Shown: in pieces, positions 54,661 to 64,000 of the stretch
Layout of the letters: each line of letters starts with the position of its first letter
How positions within the stretch are numbered: the stretch's first letter is position 1
NCBI GenBank assembly: GCA_006438735.1
Contig: RCZF01000006.1
Coordinates: forward strand, 1 to 64,000
Length of the DNA stretch: 64,000 bases
Direction of reading: 5' to 3'
Origin: Sphingomonas koreensis
Lineage (GTDB): Bacteria > Pseudomonadota > Alphaproteobacteria > Sphingomonadales > Sphingomonadaceae
Made by a program: the position numbers and the translations under genes
Notes under the pieces: generated by a model
The model's database searches: none
The model's input: the letters and a program-made list of their open reading frames with translations, nothing else
What the model was told of the DNA's origin: nothing

Positions 54661-54687
54661 GTAGGAAATGGTAATACCATTCCCTAC
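54661..54687. promoter_or_regulatory. Toxin-antitoxin operator
   Basis: A 27-base near-perfect palindrome, GTAGGAAATGGTA to ATACCATTCCCTAC, with only two mismatched pairs around one central base. It lies 16 bases before the antitoxin ATG, where ParD-type ribbon-helix-helix proteins bind. Confidence 0.75.
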
Positions 54688-54702
54688 TCGCGCCGCCAAG
54701 AG

Positions 54703-56481
<1,779 letters not shown>

Positions 56482-56567
56482 CGGCGGCGACGTAGGGCGG
56501 CGCGGGCGGGGCGGCAAGCCGGCGCGCATTCATAGGCTATTCAACGGCGTTTCCTTATGCGACGCCC

Positions 56568-56885
56568 ATGAAGATGGTTTTCACGATCGCGGCCAGCCTG
56601 CTGGCGACGCTTCTGCCGGCGGCCGACGCCGGCGCCGCGGCCGATCCGCAGCGGCGCCACGGCGATCAGCTGGACGCGCTTCGCGCGCGCCGTGACGGCC
56701 GCATCATGCCGGTGCCCGAGATCGAGCGCCGCGTGACGCCGGCCATGCGCGGTGCGCAATATCTCGGCTTCGATTTCGATCCCGAAGGCGGCATTTACAC
56801 GCTTAAGTTCCTGCGCAATGGAACCGTGATCTGGGTCGATGTCGATGGCCGTTCTGGCCGCATCATCGGCCGCACTGACAAATAA
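56568..56885 (+). CDS. Secreted PepSY-like small protein linked to the two-component system
   Basis: 105 residues. A signal peptide (FTIAASLLATLLPAADAGAAA) precedes a PepSY-like fold ending FDPEGGIYTLKFLRNGTVIWVDVDGRSGRIIG. Such proteins upstream of PhoPQ-type systems are thought to tune periplasmic signalling or proteases. The RR follows after 32 bases, then the HK. Confidence 0.8.
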   Translation: MKMVFTIAASLLATLLPAADAGAAADPQRRHGDQLDALRARRDGRIMPVPEIERRVTPAMRGAQYLGFDFDPEGGIYTLKFLRNGTVIWVDVDGRSGRIIGRTDK

Positions 56886-56917
56886 AGCCGCGCTGCGGCG
56901 CCAAGCAGGGGAATGAC

Positions 56918-57583
56918 ATGCGCGTTCTGATCGTCGAGGACGAACCCAATCTGGGCCAGCAGCTCAAGAACACGCTGGAAGGCGCGGGCTATGCGATCGA
57001 TCTCGCCACCGACGGCGAAGACGGCCATTTCATGGGATCGACCGAGAATTACGACGCCGTCGTGCTCGATCTCGGCCTGCCCGAAATCGACGGGCTGACG
57101 GTCCTCGATCGCTGGCGCAAGGAAGGCAAGACGATGCCGGTGCTGGTGCTGACGGCACGCGACAGCTGGTCAGACAAGGTGGCGGGGCTCGACGCTGGGG
57201 CGGATGATTATGTCGCCAAGCCGTTCCAGTCCGAAGAGCTGATCGCGCGGCTTCGCGCGCTAATCCGACGCGCGAGCGGCAACGCCTCGTCCGAACTCAC
57301 GGCCGGCGACGTGCGGCTCGATACGCGATCGGGCAAGGTCACGCGGGCCGGCGAGCCGGTCAAGCTGACCGCGCAGGAATATAAGCTGCTCAGCTATCTG
57401 CTTCATCACAAGGGCAAGGTGGTGAGCCGCACCGAGCTGATCGAGCATATCTACGATCAGGATTTCGATCGCGACTCGAACACGATCGAGGTGTTCGTCA
57501 CACGCATCCGCAAGAAGCTGGGGCAGGACGTGATCACCACGATCCGCGGGCTCGGTTACAGCCTCGAGGATCCCGATGCGTAA
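56918..57583 (+). CDS. OmpR/PhoP-family response regulator
   Basis: 221 residues. The receiver has LIVEDEPN, VVLDLGLPEIDG with the phospho-Asp, and VLTARDSWSDKVAGLDAGADDYVAKPF with the conserved K. The winged-helix C-terminus has LTAQEYKLLSYLLHHKGKVVSRTELIEHIY and IRGLGYSLE. It is followed by its kinase after 30 bases. Confidence 0.95.
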   Translation: MRVLIVEDEPNLGQQLKNTLEGAGYAIDLATDGEDGHFMGSTENYDAVVLDLGLPEIDGLTVLDRWRKEGKTMPVLVLTARDSWSDKVAGLDAGADDYVAKPFQSEELIARLRALIRRASGNASSELTAGDVRLDTRSGKVTRAGEPVKLTAQEYKLLSYLLHHKGKVVSRTELIEHIYDQDFDRDSNTIEVFVTRIRKKLGQDVITTIRGLGYSLEDPDA

Positions 57584-57613
57584 CCCCGTTCGTCAGGTGC
57601 GGCACAGCTGACC

Positions 57614-59038
57614 ATGGCGGACGCCGATCCCGCATTACACGACGATGCGGCCGCGGTGCCGCCGCGCCGCCGTTTCGGCCTGCGATCGCGCCCCGAGGGC
57701 CGGCGCACCAGCGGGTCGCTCAGCCAGCGGATGATCCTCGTCGCGGCGGTGTGGATCACCGTTCTGCTCACCGGCGGCGGGTTTGCGCTCGATCGCGTGC
57801 TGAGAAGCGCCGTCACGCGCAATTTCGACGATCAGCTGAGTTACGTGTTGCGCGCACAAATCCTGTCGGCCGAAGTTGGCCCCGACGGCGAAGTGATGTT
57901 CAGTCGCGAGGCGGCCGATCAACGCTTCCTCGAACCCTATTCGGGGCTCTATTGGCAGATCAGCGGCGCCGGGCACGAGGATTTTCCCTCGCGCTCGCTT
58001 TGGGATCGTCAACTCGCGTTCGGCGATCAGGCCGTCCACGACGAGCCCTATGCGTTCGACAGCGACCAGTTTTCCGGCGAGAAGCTTCGCATCCTCGAAC
58101 GCGACGTGAAGCTGCCCGGATCGCCGGTGCGCTGGCGCTTCCAAGTGGCGGCGAGCCGCGACGGGCTGAATGCGCAGATCGAGGTGCTGCGGCGAACGCT
58201 GGTGCACAGCTTCCTGCTGCTCGGTCTCGGGCTGATCGTGATGGCGGCGCTGCAGACCTTTTACGGGCTGTGGCCGTTGCGCAAGGTGCGATTGGAAATC
58301 GCCCGGATGCGCGCCGGCCGCGCCTCGCAGATCGACAAGCCGATGCCGATCGAAGTGGCGCCGATGGTCGATGAGTTGAACGGCCTGATCGCGCATAACG
58401 AGCGCCAGGCGGAGGAGGCGCGTCGCCACGCCGGGAACCTCGCCCACGCGTTGAAGACGCCGCTGACCGTGATCATGAACGCGGCGACCGCCGAGGCCGA
58501 GGATTTGGCGCCGACGGTGATCCGCGAGGCGCGGACGATGCGGCGGCAGGTCGATCATCACCTCGCGCGCGCTCGCGCGGTCGGGCGGCGCGGCAATGCC
58601 CACAGCCGCGCCGACGTGTGGCCGAGCCTAGAAGCGGTCGAGCGCGCGGTCAGCCGGCTCTATCCGCACATCCGTTTCGACATGGATGGGCCAAAGGATC
58701 TGCAGGTTCATGTCGAGCGGCAGGATCTCGACGAGATGCTCGGCAACCTCATTGAAAATGCCGCGAAGTATGGCGGTGGCAGCGTGTTCGTCACGATCGT
58801 CGGCCAGGCCGGCTTCGTCGAATTTTTGATCGAGGACGACGGAAGCGGCATCGATCAGGCCGATCGCGAGCGTCTCTTCGATCGCGGCGCGCGGCTCGAC
58901 AGCGGCAAGCCCGGCACCGGCCTCGGCCTCGCCATCGTGCGCGATGTGGCGGAGATTTACGAAGGCACGGTGTCGCTCGAGGAGAGCGATGATCTCGGCG
59001 GGCTGTTGGTGCGGCTGCGGTTGCCGGCGGCGAATTGA
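57614..59038 (+). CDS. Sensor histidine kinase of the PhoQ/EnvZ type
   Basis: 474 residues. Helix 1 (MILVAAVWITVLLTGGGFAL), a periplasmic domain to about residue 190, helix 2 (LLLGLGLIVMAALQTFYGLW), the HAMP-like linker, H-box AGNLAHALKTPLTVIMNAAT, N-box GNLIENAAKYGG, and DDGSGI with GTGLGLAIVRDVA. It is cotranscribed with the response regulator and the PepSY protein. The signal is unknown; PhoQ relatives sense Mg2+ or membrane stress. Confidence 0.93.
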   Translation: MADADPALHDDAAAVPPRRRFGLRSRPEGRRTSGSLSQRMILVAAVWITVLLTGGGFALDRVLRSAVTRNFDDQLSYVLRAQILSAEVGPDGEVMFSREAADQRFLEPYSGLYWQISGAGHEDFPSRSLWDRQLAFGDQAVHDEPYAFDSDQFSGEKLRILERDVKLPGSPVRWRFQVAASRDGLNAQIEVLRRTLVHSFLLLGLGLIVMAALQTFYGLWPLRKVRLEIARMRAGRASQIDKPMPIEVAPMVDELNGLIAHNERQAEEARRHAGNLAHALKTPLTVIMNAATAEAEDLAPTVIREARTMRRQVDHHLARARAVGRRGNAHSRADVWPSLEAVERAVSRLYPHIRFDMDGPKDLQVHVERQDLDEMLGNLIENAAKYGGGSVFVTIVGQAGFVEFLIEDDGSGIDQADRERLFDRGARLDSGKPGTGLGLAIVRDVAEIYEGTVSLEESDDLGGLLVRLRLPAAN

Positions 59039-59070
59039 TGGTCCTCCGCTGGGCCGGCATGTTCTTTCTT

Positions 59071-59159
59071 CGTCATTCCCGCGAAGGCGGGAACCCATCT
59101 CCTCACCGTCGAACTTGCCGCAACTGAAGGAAATGGGTCCCCGCTTTCGCGGGGATGAC
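59071..59159. repeat. Palindromic repeat, family D
   Basis: CGTCATTCCCGCGAAGGCGGG to CCGCTTTCGCGGGGATGAC, matching 27407-27494 and 44987-45076. It fills the convergent gap between the histidine kinase and the LLM oxidoreductase genes. Confidence 0.9.
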
Positions 59160-59167
59160 ATCGGAAA

Positions 59168-60181
59168 TTACGCCACCGCTTCGCTCACCCGCGATTTCAC
59201 CCCACCCATCACTTCTGCGGTGATCGCCAGGCTGCGCTTGCGCGCCTCGTGATCGTAGATCGCAGTGGCGATCATCAGCTCGTCGGCCTGCGTCCGCTCG
59301 ACAAAGGCGGCGATGCCACGCGCGACTGTCTCCGGCGATCCGACCGCGAAACATTGCAGCACATGATCGAGGATCGCCGCGCCTTGCGCGCCGAGGCTGG
59401 CGCGATAGCCCTCGACCGGGGGCGGCATCTGGCGCGGATTGCCGGTGCGCAGCGCGACGAAGGATTGCTGCTGCGAGCTGGCGAGATACTCCCCCTCGGC
59501 GTCGGTTTCGGCGGCGAAGACGTTGACGCCGGCCATCACATAAGGCCGATCGAGCTGCTTCGAGGGCTTGAAGTCGCGGCGGTAGATTGCAAGCGCCTGA
59601 TCGAGCGCATCGGGCGCGAAATGCGAAGCGAAGGCATAAGGCAGGCCGAACGCGGCGGCGAGCTGCGCGCCGAACAGGCTCGATCCGAGGATCCATAGCG
59701 GCACGCTTGCGCCGGCGCCGGGCGTTGCGTGAATGCCGGTCTGGCCGTCGTCGGCGAACAAGCTCTGCAGCTCGAGCACATCCTGCGGGAAGGCGTTGGG
59801 ATCGGTTTCGAGCGTGCGCCGCAGTGCGCGCGCAACCCGCTGATCGGAGCCCGGCGCTCGGCCGAGGCCGAGATCGATGCGGCCGGGAAACAGTGCATCG
59901 AGCGTGCCGAACTGCTCGGCGATCTGCAGCGGCGAATGATTGGGGAGCATGATCCCGCCGGCGCCGACGCGGATCGTGTGTGTCGCAGCAGCGACATGGC
60001 CGATGACGACTGCCGTGGCGGCGCTGGCGATGCCGGCCATGCCGTGATGCTCTGCACACCAATAGCGTCGGTAACCCAGGGTTTCGGCATGTCGGGCGAG
60101 ATCGGCGGCATTGGCAAGCGCCTGTGGCACAGTACCGCCTTCGACGACGGGAACGAGATCAAGCAGGGAATAGGCTGTCAT
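59168..60181 (-). CDS. LLM-class (luciferase-like) flavin-dependent oxidoreductase
   Basis: 337 residues from ATG 60181; an in-frame ATG at 60193 is also possible. The TIM-barrel LLM fold shows [23 protein letters not shown] (with the typical EHH), [21 protein letters not shown] and [15 protein letters not shown]. Members use FMNH2 or F420; sphingomonads generally lack F420, so FMN is likelier. The substrate is unknown. Nothing upstream suggests an operon. Confidence 0.9.
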   Translation of the reverse strand: MTAYSLLDLVPVVEGGTVPQALANAADLARHAETLGYRRYWCAEHHGMAGIASAATAVVIGHVAAATHTIRVGAGGIMLPNHSPLQIAEQFGTLDALFPGRIDLGLGRAPGSDQRVARALRRTLETDPNAFPQDVLELQSLFADDGQTGIHATPGAGASVPLWILGSSLFGAQLAAAFGLPYAFASHFAPDALDQALAIYRRDFKPSKQLDRPYVMAGVNVFAAETDAEGEYLASSQQQSFVALRTGNPRQMPPPVEGYRASLGAQGAAILDHVLQCFAVGSPETVARGIAAFVERTQADELMIATAIYDHEARKRSLAITAEVMGGVKSRVSEAVA

Positions 60182-60356
60182 GCCGAGCAACATGGGGAGC
60201 GACGCTTAGAACGGAAGGGGCAGTCGTGGCTCAGACAAAGGGTAGGATGATTCTGGAAAAGCAAACCGCTGACAAAACCCGGTGAATGTCGCGCAGTAAC
60301 CCAGCCACTCGCCCCGCCCGCGATGTTTACGCCGGCGGGGCGAGGCCAATTAGTTT

Positions 60357-60387
60357 ATAACGCCTCAGCCTGGGCTGGAGGCGTTAT
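60357..60387 (-). terminator. Hairpin over the stop of the small secreted-protein gene
   Basis: ATAACGCCTC (60357-60366) and GAGGCGTTAT (60378-60387) pair perfectly, extended by AGCC/GGCT. The hairpin includes the stop codon at 60365-60367 and probably terminates that transcript; a second stem, CTCGCCCCGCC and GGCGGGGCGAG at 60308-60344, lies farther on. Neither has a strong T run. Confidence 0.5.
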
Positions 60388-60658
60388 TGTTTGAATTGTT
60401 GTCATCGACGGCCGTAACCGTGCCAACCACAATGCCGGCCAAAACAATGGCTGCCAGGCCATAACCGAGGGCCGCGCTGCTGCCATCAGACTGGCTGCTC
60501 TTGCGCTTTATTGGGGTTGCGGCGCGAATGCCGCTGACCGGAGCATTTTGGGCGCTGGGGAGCGCCGCCGCCGAACGAGTAGGAGCAGCAATCGCACTGC
60601 TCGCGATCACCATCGACAAAGCCGTCGCGCCAGCCGCGGCAAATTTGAAAACGCGCAT
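60365..60658 (-). CDS. Small secreted or anchored protein, unknown function
   Basis: 97 residues from ATG 60658 with AAGGGG upstream. A signal peptide (FKFAAAGATALSMVIASSAIAA) is followed by a spacer and a second hydrophobic helix (ALGYGLAAIVLAGIVVGTVTAV) and a polar tail (DDNNSNNNASS). I recognise no family. A bitopic or membrane-retained periplasmic peptide is likely. Confidence 0.7.
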   Translation of the reverse strand: MRVFKFAAAGATALSMVIASSAIAAPTRSAAALPSAQNAPVSGIRAATPIKRKSSQSDGSSAALGYGLAAIVLAGIVVGTVTAVDDNNSNNNASSPG

Positions 60659-60845
60659 CTACAATCCCCTTGATCGTCGTTATCGAGTTACAACACGGGA
60701 ATAATTCGCATTTCTCGAAAAAGTTCCAGATTTCGTGTTTCGAGTGTCGTAACCGATCGTTGCTCGCGGGCATGACCGGCGCATGCCGGCGAATGACGCT
60801 CGGATCGAGGGTATCGCGCTGACGCCGACTAGCTTGATCGACAGA

Positions 60846-63155
60846 TCAGAACGCCAACCCGTATCGCAGGGCTGCGCCGCGATCGTCAGGAAGCGCCGCG
60901 AAGTTGCCGGGATCGCGCCGCCAGAACAGGTTCGTTTCCAGGCGGCCCGCGCCGAGCGCGAAGGCATAGCGCGCCTCAACATCGAATTCGCGCCCGGTCG
61001 GCGCGAGGTTGAGGCGCTGGTCCGCCCAGCTGGTCACCGCCAGCGTGTCGTAATCGTAATACGTCGGCAACCGCAGATCGATCCCGCCGCTCGATACGCG
61101 CAGCGGCTGCGCGACGCCGAGGCCGATGGTGTCGCTGCTGCCGAACACGCCGTCCTTGGCGATGCTCGCGGCATAGGCGTTGGTGCGGATCAGGCCCGAT
61201 CCGGTCAGCCCGGCGCGAACCTGGGCGATCGTCCAGCCCTGGCGTGCGGTGCCGTTCAGCGACCAGCCTGCGCCAAGATCGAAGGCGGCGGCGGCATCGA
61301 CGAACCAGCTCGTCGCGCGGGCGCCGCCGAGGCCATCGCCGAACCGCGCGCCGAGCACCGTATCCCGCTCATCGAGCCAGCTGCCGCTGAGCGAGGCGGC
61401 GAGCCGGCCGAAGCGGCGATCGGCAGCGATCGCCATGCGGTTATAGCCGAAGCGGTGATAGGGATCGCGCAGTGCGATGTCGCTGGTGACGGGCGCGAGC
61501 ACCGCGCCGTTTTCGATCGCCGCGGTGATGCCCCAGGCGCCGAATTGCTGCCGCATCGCGGCCGATCCGCCGATATCGGTGACGAAGCCTTGGCCTTCGG
61601 TCGGATCGCGCGCGACGAGGAACGCGGGGGCGCTGCGGCCGACCAGCCGCGCTTCGAGCGTGGCGCCGCTTTGCGAGAAGCCGACCGCGAATTGCGCCTT
61701 GTCGCCCAGCCGGGTGGTGACGATCCCGGCGATCGCGCGCGCGCCGCTCGCCTGTTCGGGGCTGAGCAAGGTGCGATCGATCCGCGTCTGCTCGCGGCCC
61801 GGCGCGATCGTCACCGCGACCGACATGCGGCCGGCATCGACGACATAATTGCGGTCATGCGTCTGCAGCGCGCCGGTAAGCGTGCGCACCGGCCCGCTCG
61901 ACCGGATCGTGCGCGCCAGATCGACCGCGAAGGCGCGGCTGAAACCATCGAGGATCACCGCGCCGAGCGCGCCTTGCGCAGCGTCCCCCATCGGCGCCGA
62001 AAGCGTCGCGTTATTGGCTAGCGACACGCTGCCGCGCGCGCCGGCGACCGAAGTGGCGCCGATCGGCTGAAACGCGCGGGTGAGATCGAGGATGCCGTTG
62101 CCGTAGGTCGCATCGACGCCCGCTGCTCCAGCGTCGCGCGCGCTCTCGAACAACAGGCTGACGATCTGGGCGCCGGTGAGATTGGGGAAGGCCTGCGCAA
62201 GCAACGCCACCGCACCGGAAATCTGCGGCGCGGCCAGCGAGGTGCCGGCCCACAGGCACGCGGTGTTCTCGCCCGGGCACGGCGCGATCACGTTGTCGCC
62301 GACCGCGGCGAGATAGTGGCTCGCGCCGTCGCCGGCCTTATCGCTGAAGTCGGACAACAGGTCGTTGGCGCCGACCGACCCGGCGATGATCACCAGCCCG
62401 TTCGATGCCGACGCCTTGGCTGGAATGTCGGCGAAAGGATCGGGGTTGGCGGTGCTGTCATTGCCGGCGGCGATGACGACGATGATGCCCTTCTTGGTCG
62501 CCGCGGCGATCGCATCGAGCACGCCTTGCGAGGGCGAATCGCCGCCGAGCGACAGGTTGATGACGCGCGCGCCGTTCTGCGCGGCGACGGTGATGCCCTT
62601 GGCGATGGCGGTATCGTAGAAGCTGCACCCAGAGTCGGCGTCGTCTGTATTCTCCTGCGCGCAGGTGCCCGGCGAATCGGCGCGCATCACCAACAGCGTG
62701 GCGTCGAACGCCACGCCTTCCGCGCCCGTCCCGTTGCGGCCGCCGGCGGCGGTGAAGGCGACGGCGGTGCCGTGGCCGCCTTCGTCGTCGAGCCCGCGGC
62801 TGCCGGCGACATCGGCGGAGGCCGGGTCGATGCGATTCGCGAACGAAGTGTTCTGCAAATCGATCCCGCTATCGACGATGCCGACCTTGACGTTCTTGCC
62901 GGTGGATCCAGCCTGATACGAGACCAGCGCGTTCATCGAGACGGCGCCGACTGTGCCGCGATATTCGCTGGTGTCGTAATTAGCGGGCGTCGGCGTCGGG
63001 GTTGGTTTGGGGGTGGGCGTTGGCGTTGGCGTCGGCGACGGAGCAGGTGTGGGCCTTGGCGTGCTGTTGACGCCCCCGCCGCCGCCGCACGCCGCGATCA
63101 ACAGCGCCGCGCCGAGCGCGCCGCCCTGCAACAGTCTTGTCCGATACGCTGCCAT
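60846..63155 (-). CDS. S8 subtilisin-like serine protease lipoprotein
   Basis: 769 residues. The lipobox ends LLIAAC, with C23 the lipidation site, then a Pro/Thr-repeat linker (PTPTPTPTPKPTPTPTP). The catalytic triad is D95 (IVDSGIDL), H128 (GGHGTAVAF) and S306 (WAGTSLAAPQ). Residues after about 360 form a beta-rich domain ending in GLAF, like an autotransporter or a passenger-stabilising barrel, so it is probably surface-exposed. It is monocistronic between two small genes. Confidence 0.9.
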   Translation of the reverse strand: MAAYRTRLLQGGALGAALLIAACGGGGGVNSTPRPTPAPSPTPTPTPTPKPTPTPTPANYDTSEYRGTVGAVSMNALVSYQAGSTGKNVKVGIVDSGIDLQNTSFANRIDPASADVAGSRGLDDEGGHGTAVAFTAAGGRNGTGAEGVAFDATLLVMRADSPGTCAQENTDDADSGCSFYDTAIAKGITVAAQNGARVINLSLGGDSPSQGVLDAIAAATKKGIIVVIAAGNDSTANPDPFADIPAKASASNGLVIIAGSVGANDLLSDFSDKAGDGASHYLAAVGDNVIAPCPGENTACLWAGTSLAAPQISGAVALLAQAFPNLTGAQIVSLLFESARDAGAAGVDATYGNGILDLTRAFQPIGATSVAGARGSVSLANNATLSAPMGDAAQGALGAVILDGFSRAFAVDLARTIRSSGPVRTLTGALQTHDRNYVVDAGRMSVAVTIAPGREQTRIDRTLLSPEQASGARAIAGIVTTRLGDKAQFAVGFSQSGATLEARLVGRSAPAFLVARDPTEGQGFVTDIGGSAAMRQQFGAWGITAAIENGAVLAPVTSDIALRDPYHRFGYNRMAIAADRRFGRLAASLSGSWLDERDTVLGARFGDGLGGARATSWFVDAAAAFDLGAGWSLNGTARQGWTIAQVRAGLTGSGLIRTNAYAASIAKDGVFGSSDTIGLGVAQPLRVSSGGIDLRLPTYYDYDTLAVTSWADQRLNLAPTGREFDVEARYAFALGAGRLETNLFWRRDPGNFAALPDDRGAALRYGLAF

Positions 63156-63282
63156 GCTACGCCCCCACGTAAGAAAACCGGCTGTTTCAAAGACTATCGC
63201 GTCGCCGTGCTTTCCCGATGTTTAAGACCGGCGGTCCGTGCGATCTTGCCCCGGTCGCAGGCGCCGCCTAAGCCCGCGCCAC

Positions 63283-63948
63283 ATGCTTGCGCGCCTCGAT
63301 CCTATCCGCAACTGGATTTTCGACCTGGATAACACGCTCTATCCGGCGAGCGCCGATCTGTTTGCGCAGGTCGATGCGCGGATCGGGGCCTATGTGGCCG
63401 ATCGTTTCGGCGTCGATGCGGCGGAGGCGCGGCGTATCCAGAAGGGCTATTTTCATGCGCACGGGACCACGCTGGCCGGGCTGATGGCCGAGCACGACGT
63501 CGATCCGCACGATTATCTCGCAGCCGTCCATGACGTCGAGCTCGACGTAATCGAGTCGAACGCGCCGCTTGCCGCGGCGATCGCGCGGTTGCCGGGCGAG
63601 AAATACGTCTTCACCAACGCCGATGCGGCCTATGCCGGGCGGGTGCTCGATCGGCTGGGGCTGGGCGAAAGCTTCGCCGGCATCCACGACGTTCATGCCT
63701 GCAGCTACGTGCCCAAGCCGCACCCAGACGCCTATTCGGGGATGTGCGCGGCGTTCGGGATCGACCCGCGCGAAAGCCTGTTCGCCGACGACATGGCGCG
63801 CAACCTGGCGCCGGCCAAGGCGATCGGCATGACGACCTTGTGGATCGACAACGGCTCCGAGCAATCGCCCGGCGACGACCGCAGCTTCATCGATTTCACC
63901 ACCGGCGACCTGACGCGGTGGCTGCACGACCAATTGGAGATGGCATGA
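63283..63948 (+). CDS. Pyrimidine 5'-nucleotidase (HAD superfamily)
   Basis: 221 residues from ATG 63283. HAD motif I is WIFDLDNTLYPA, motif II KYVFTNADAAYAG, motif III around YVPKPHPDAY, motif IV ESLFADDMARNL. It resembles the Sdt1/pyrimidine 5'-nucleotidase group that dephosphorylates UMP and CMP. Its stop overlaps the dapD start (ATGA), so the two are coupled. Confidence 0.88.
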   Translation: MLARLDPIRNWIFDLDNTLYPASADLFAQVDARIGAYVADRFGVDAAEARRIQKGYFHAHGTTLAGLMAEHDVDPHDYLAAVHDVELDVIESNAPLAAAIARLPGEKYVFTNADAAYAGRVLDRLGLGESFAGIHDVHACSYVPKPHPDAYSGMCAAFGIDPRESLFADDMARNLAPAKAIGMTTLWIDNGSEQSPGDDRSFIDFTTGDLTRWLHDQLEMA

Positions 63949-64000
63949 CCGACGCTTTGCAGACCACCATCGACGCCGCCTGGGAAGACCGCGCGACCAT
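63945..64000 (+). CDS. dapD: Tetrahydrodipicolinate N-succinyltransferase (start only)
   Basis: ATG 63945 overlaps the nucleotidase stop, with GGAG six bases upstream. The first 18 residues (TDALQTTIDAAWEDRAT) match the N-terminus of DapD, the lysine/diaminopimelate-pathway enzyme. The gene runs off the window. Confidence 0.75.
   Translation, partial: MTDALQTTIDAAWEDRAT

Overview
The window is high-GC alphaproteobacterial chromosome, most likely from a Sphingomonadaceae member (Sphingomonas or a close relative). The best taxonomic evidence is a serine palmitoyltransferase with the residue numbering of the Sphingomonas enzyme (H159, D231, H234, K265), next to an acyl carrier protein and a ceramide-reductase-like dehydrogenase. 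A PrsK/PrsR regulatory module, a carotenoid dioxygenase, a class II DAHP synthase and the overall gene content agree. Genes are dense and mostly intact, with many ATGA/GTGA start-stop overlaps.

Layout. 1-1.7 kb is accessory DNA beside tRNA-Glu: an IS5-type transposase end, a decapitated alpha/beta hydrolase and the N-terminus of a tyrosine integrase. 1.8-12 kb holds recJ, a prolyl-4-hydroxylase-like gene, an RcnB-like gene with tandem repeats, an orphan 2Fe-2S oxidoreductase subunit, a class II aldolase, miaB, a frameshifted MAPEG gene, plsC, fur and class II aroF/G. 12-22 kb holds a carotenoid dioxygenase/TetR pair, a sulfotransferase-like gene, a GNAT-like gene, a desaturase, lptG-lptF and a hybrid kinase. 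22-24.5 kb is the sphingolipid module spt-acp-cerR. 24.5-29.6 kb is proB, obgE, TetR, GNAT, rpmA-rplU and an NTF2-like gene. 29.7-32.3 kb is a biotin carboxylase alpha subunit plus a MaoC hydratase. 32.2-38.9 kb is a complete suf operon (regulator, sufB, a small membrane protein, sufC, sufD, sufS, sufT, sufA). 39-45 kb holds an AraC regulator, pyrD, an acyl-CoA ligase and a secreted M3 peptidase. 45-53 kb is an exopolysaccharide block: GDP-mannose synthesis, a priming glycosyltransferase, PrsK, PrsR and a TPR protein. 53-64 kb holds a DUF815 ATPase, a parDE-type toxin-antitoxin pair, uup, a PepSY/response regulator/kinase set, an LLM oxidoreductase, an S8 lipoprotein protease, a HAD nucleotidase and the start of dapD.

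The most unusual feature is a set of at least seven families of short palindromic or dispersed repeats. They fill intercistronic gaps, supply Shine-Dalgarno sequences and stop codons, and in one case insert in frame inside sufC as exactly 27 codons. The suf operon carries copies of four of these families. No CRISPR array, rRNA or prophage was seen.
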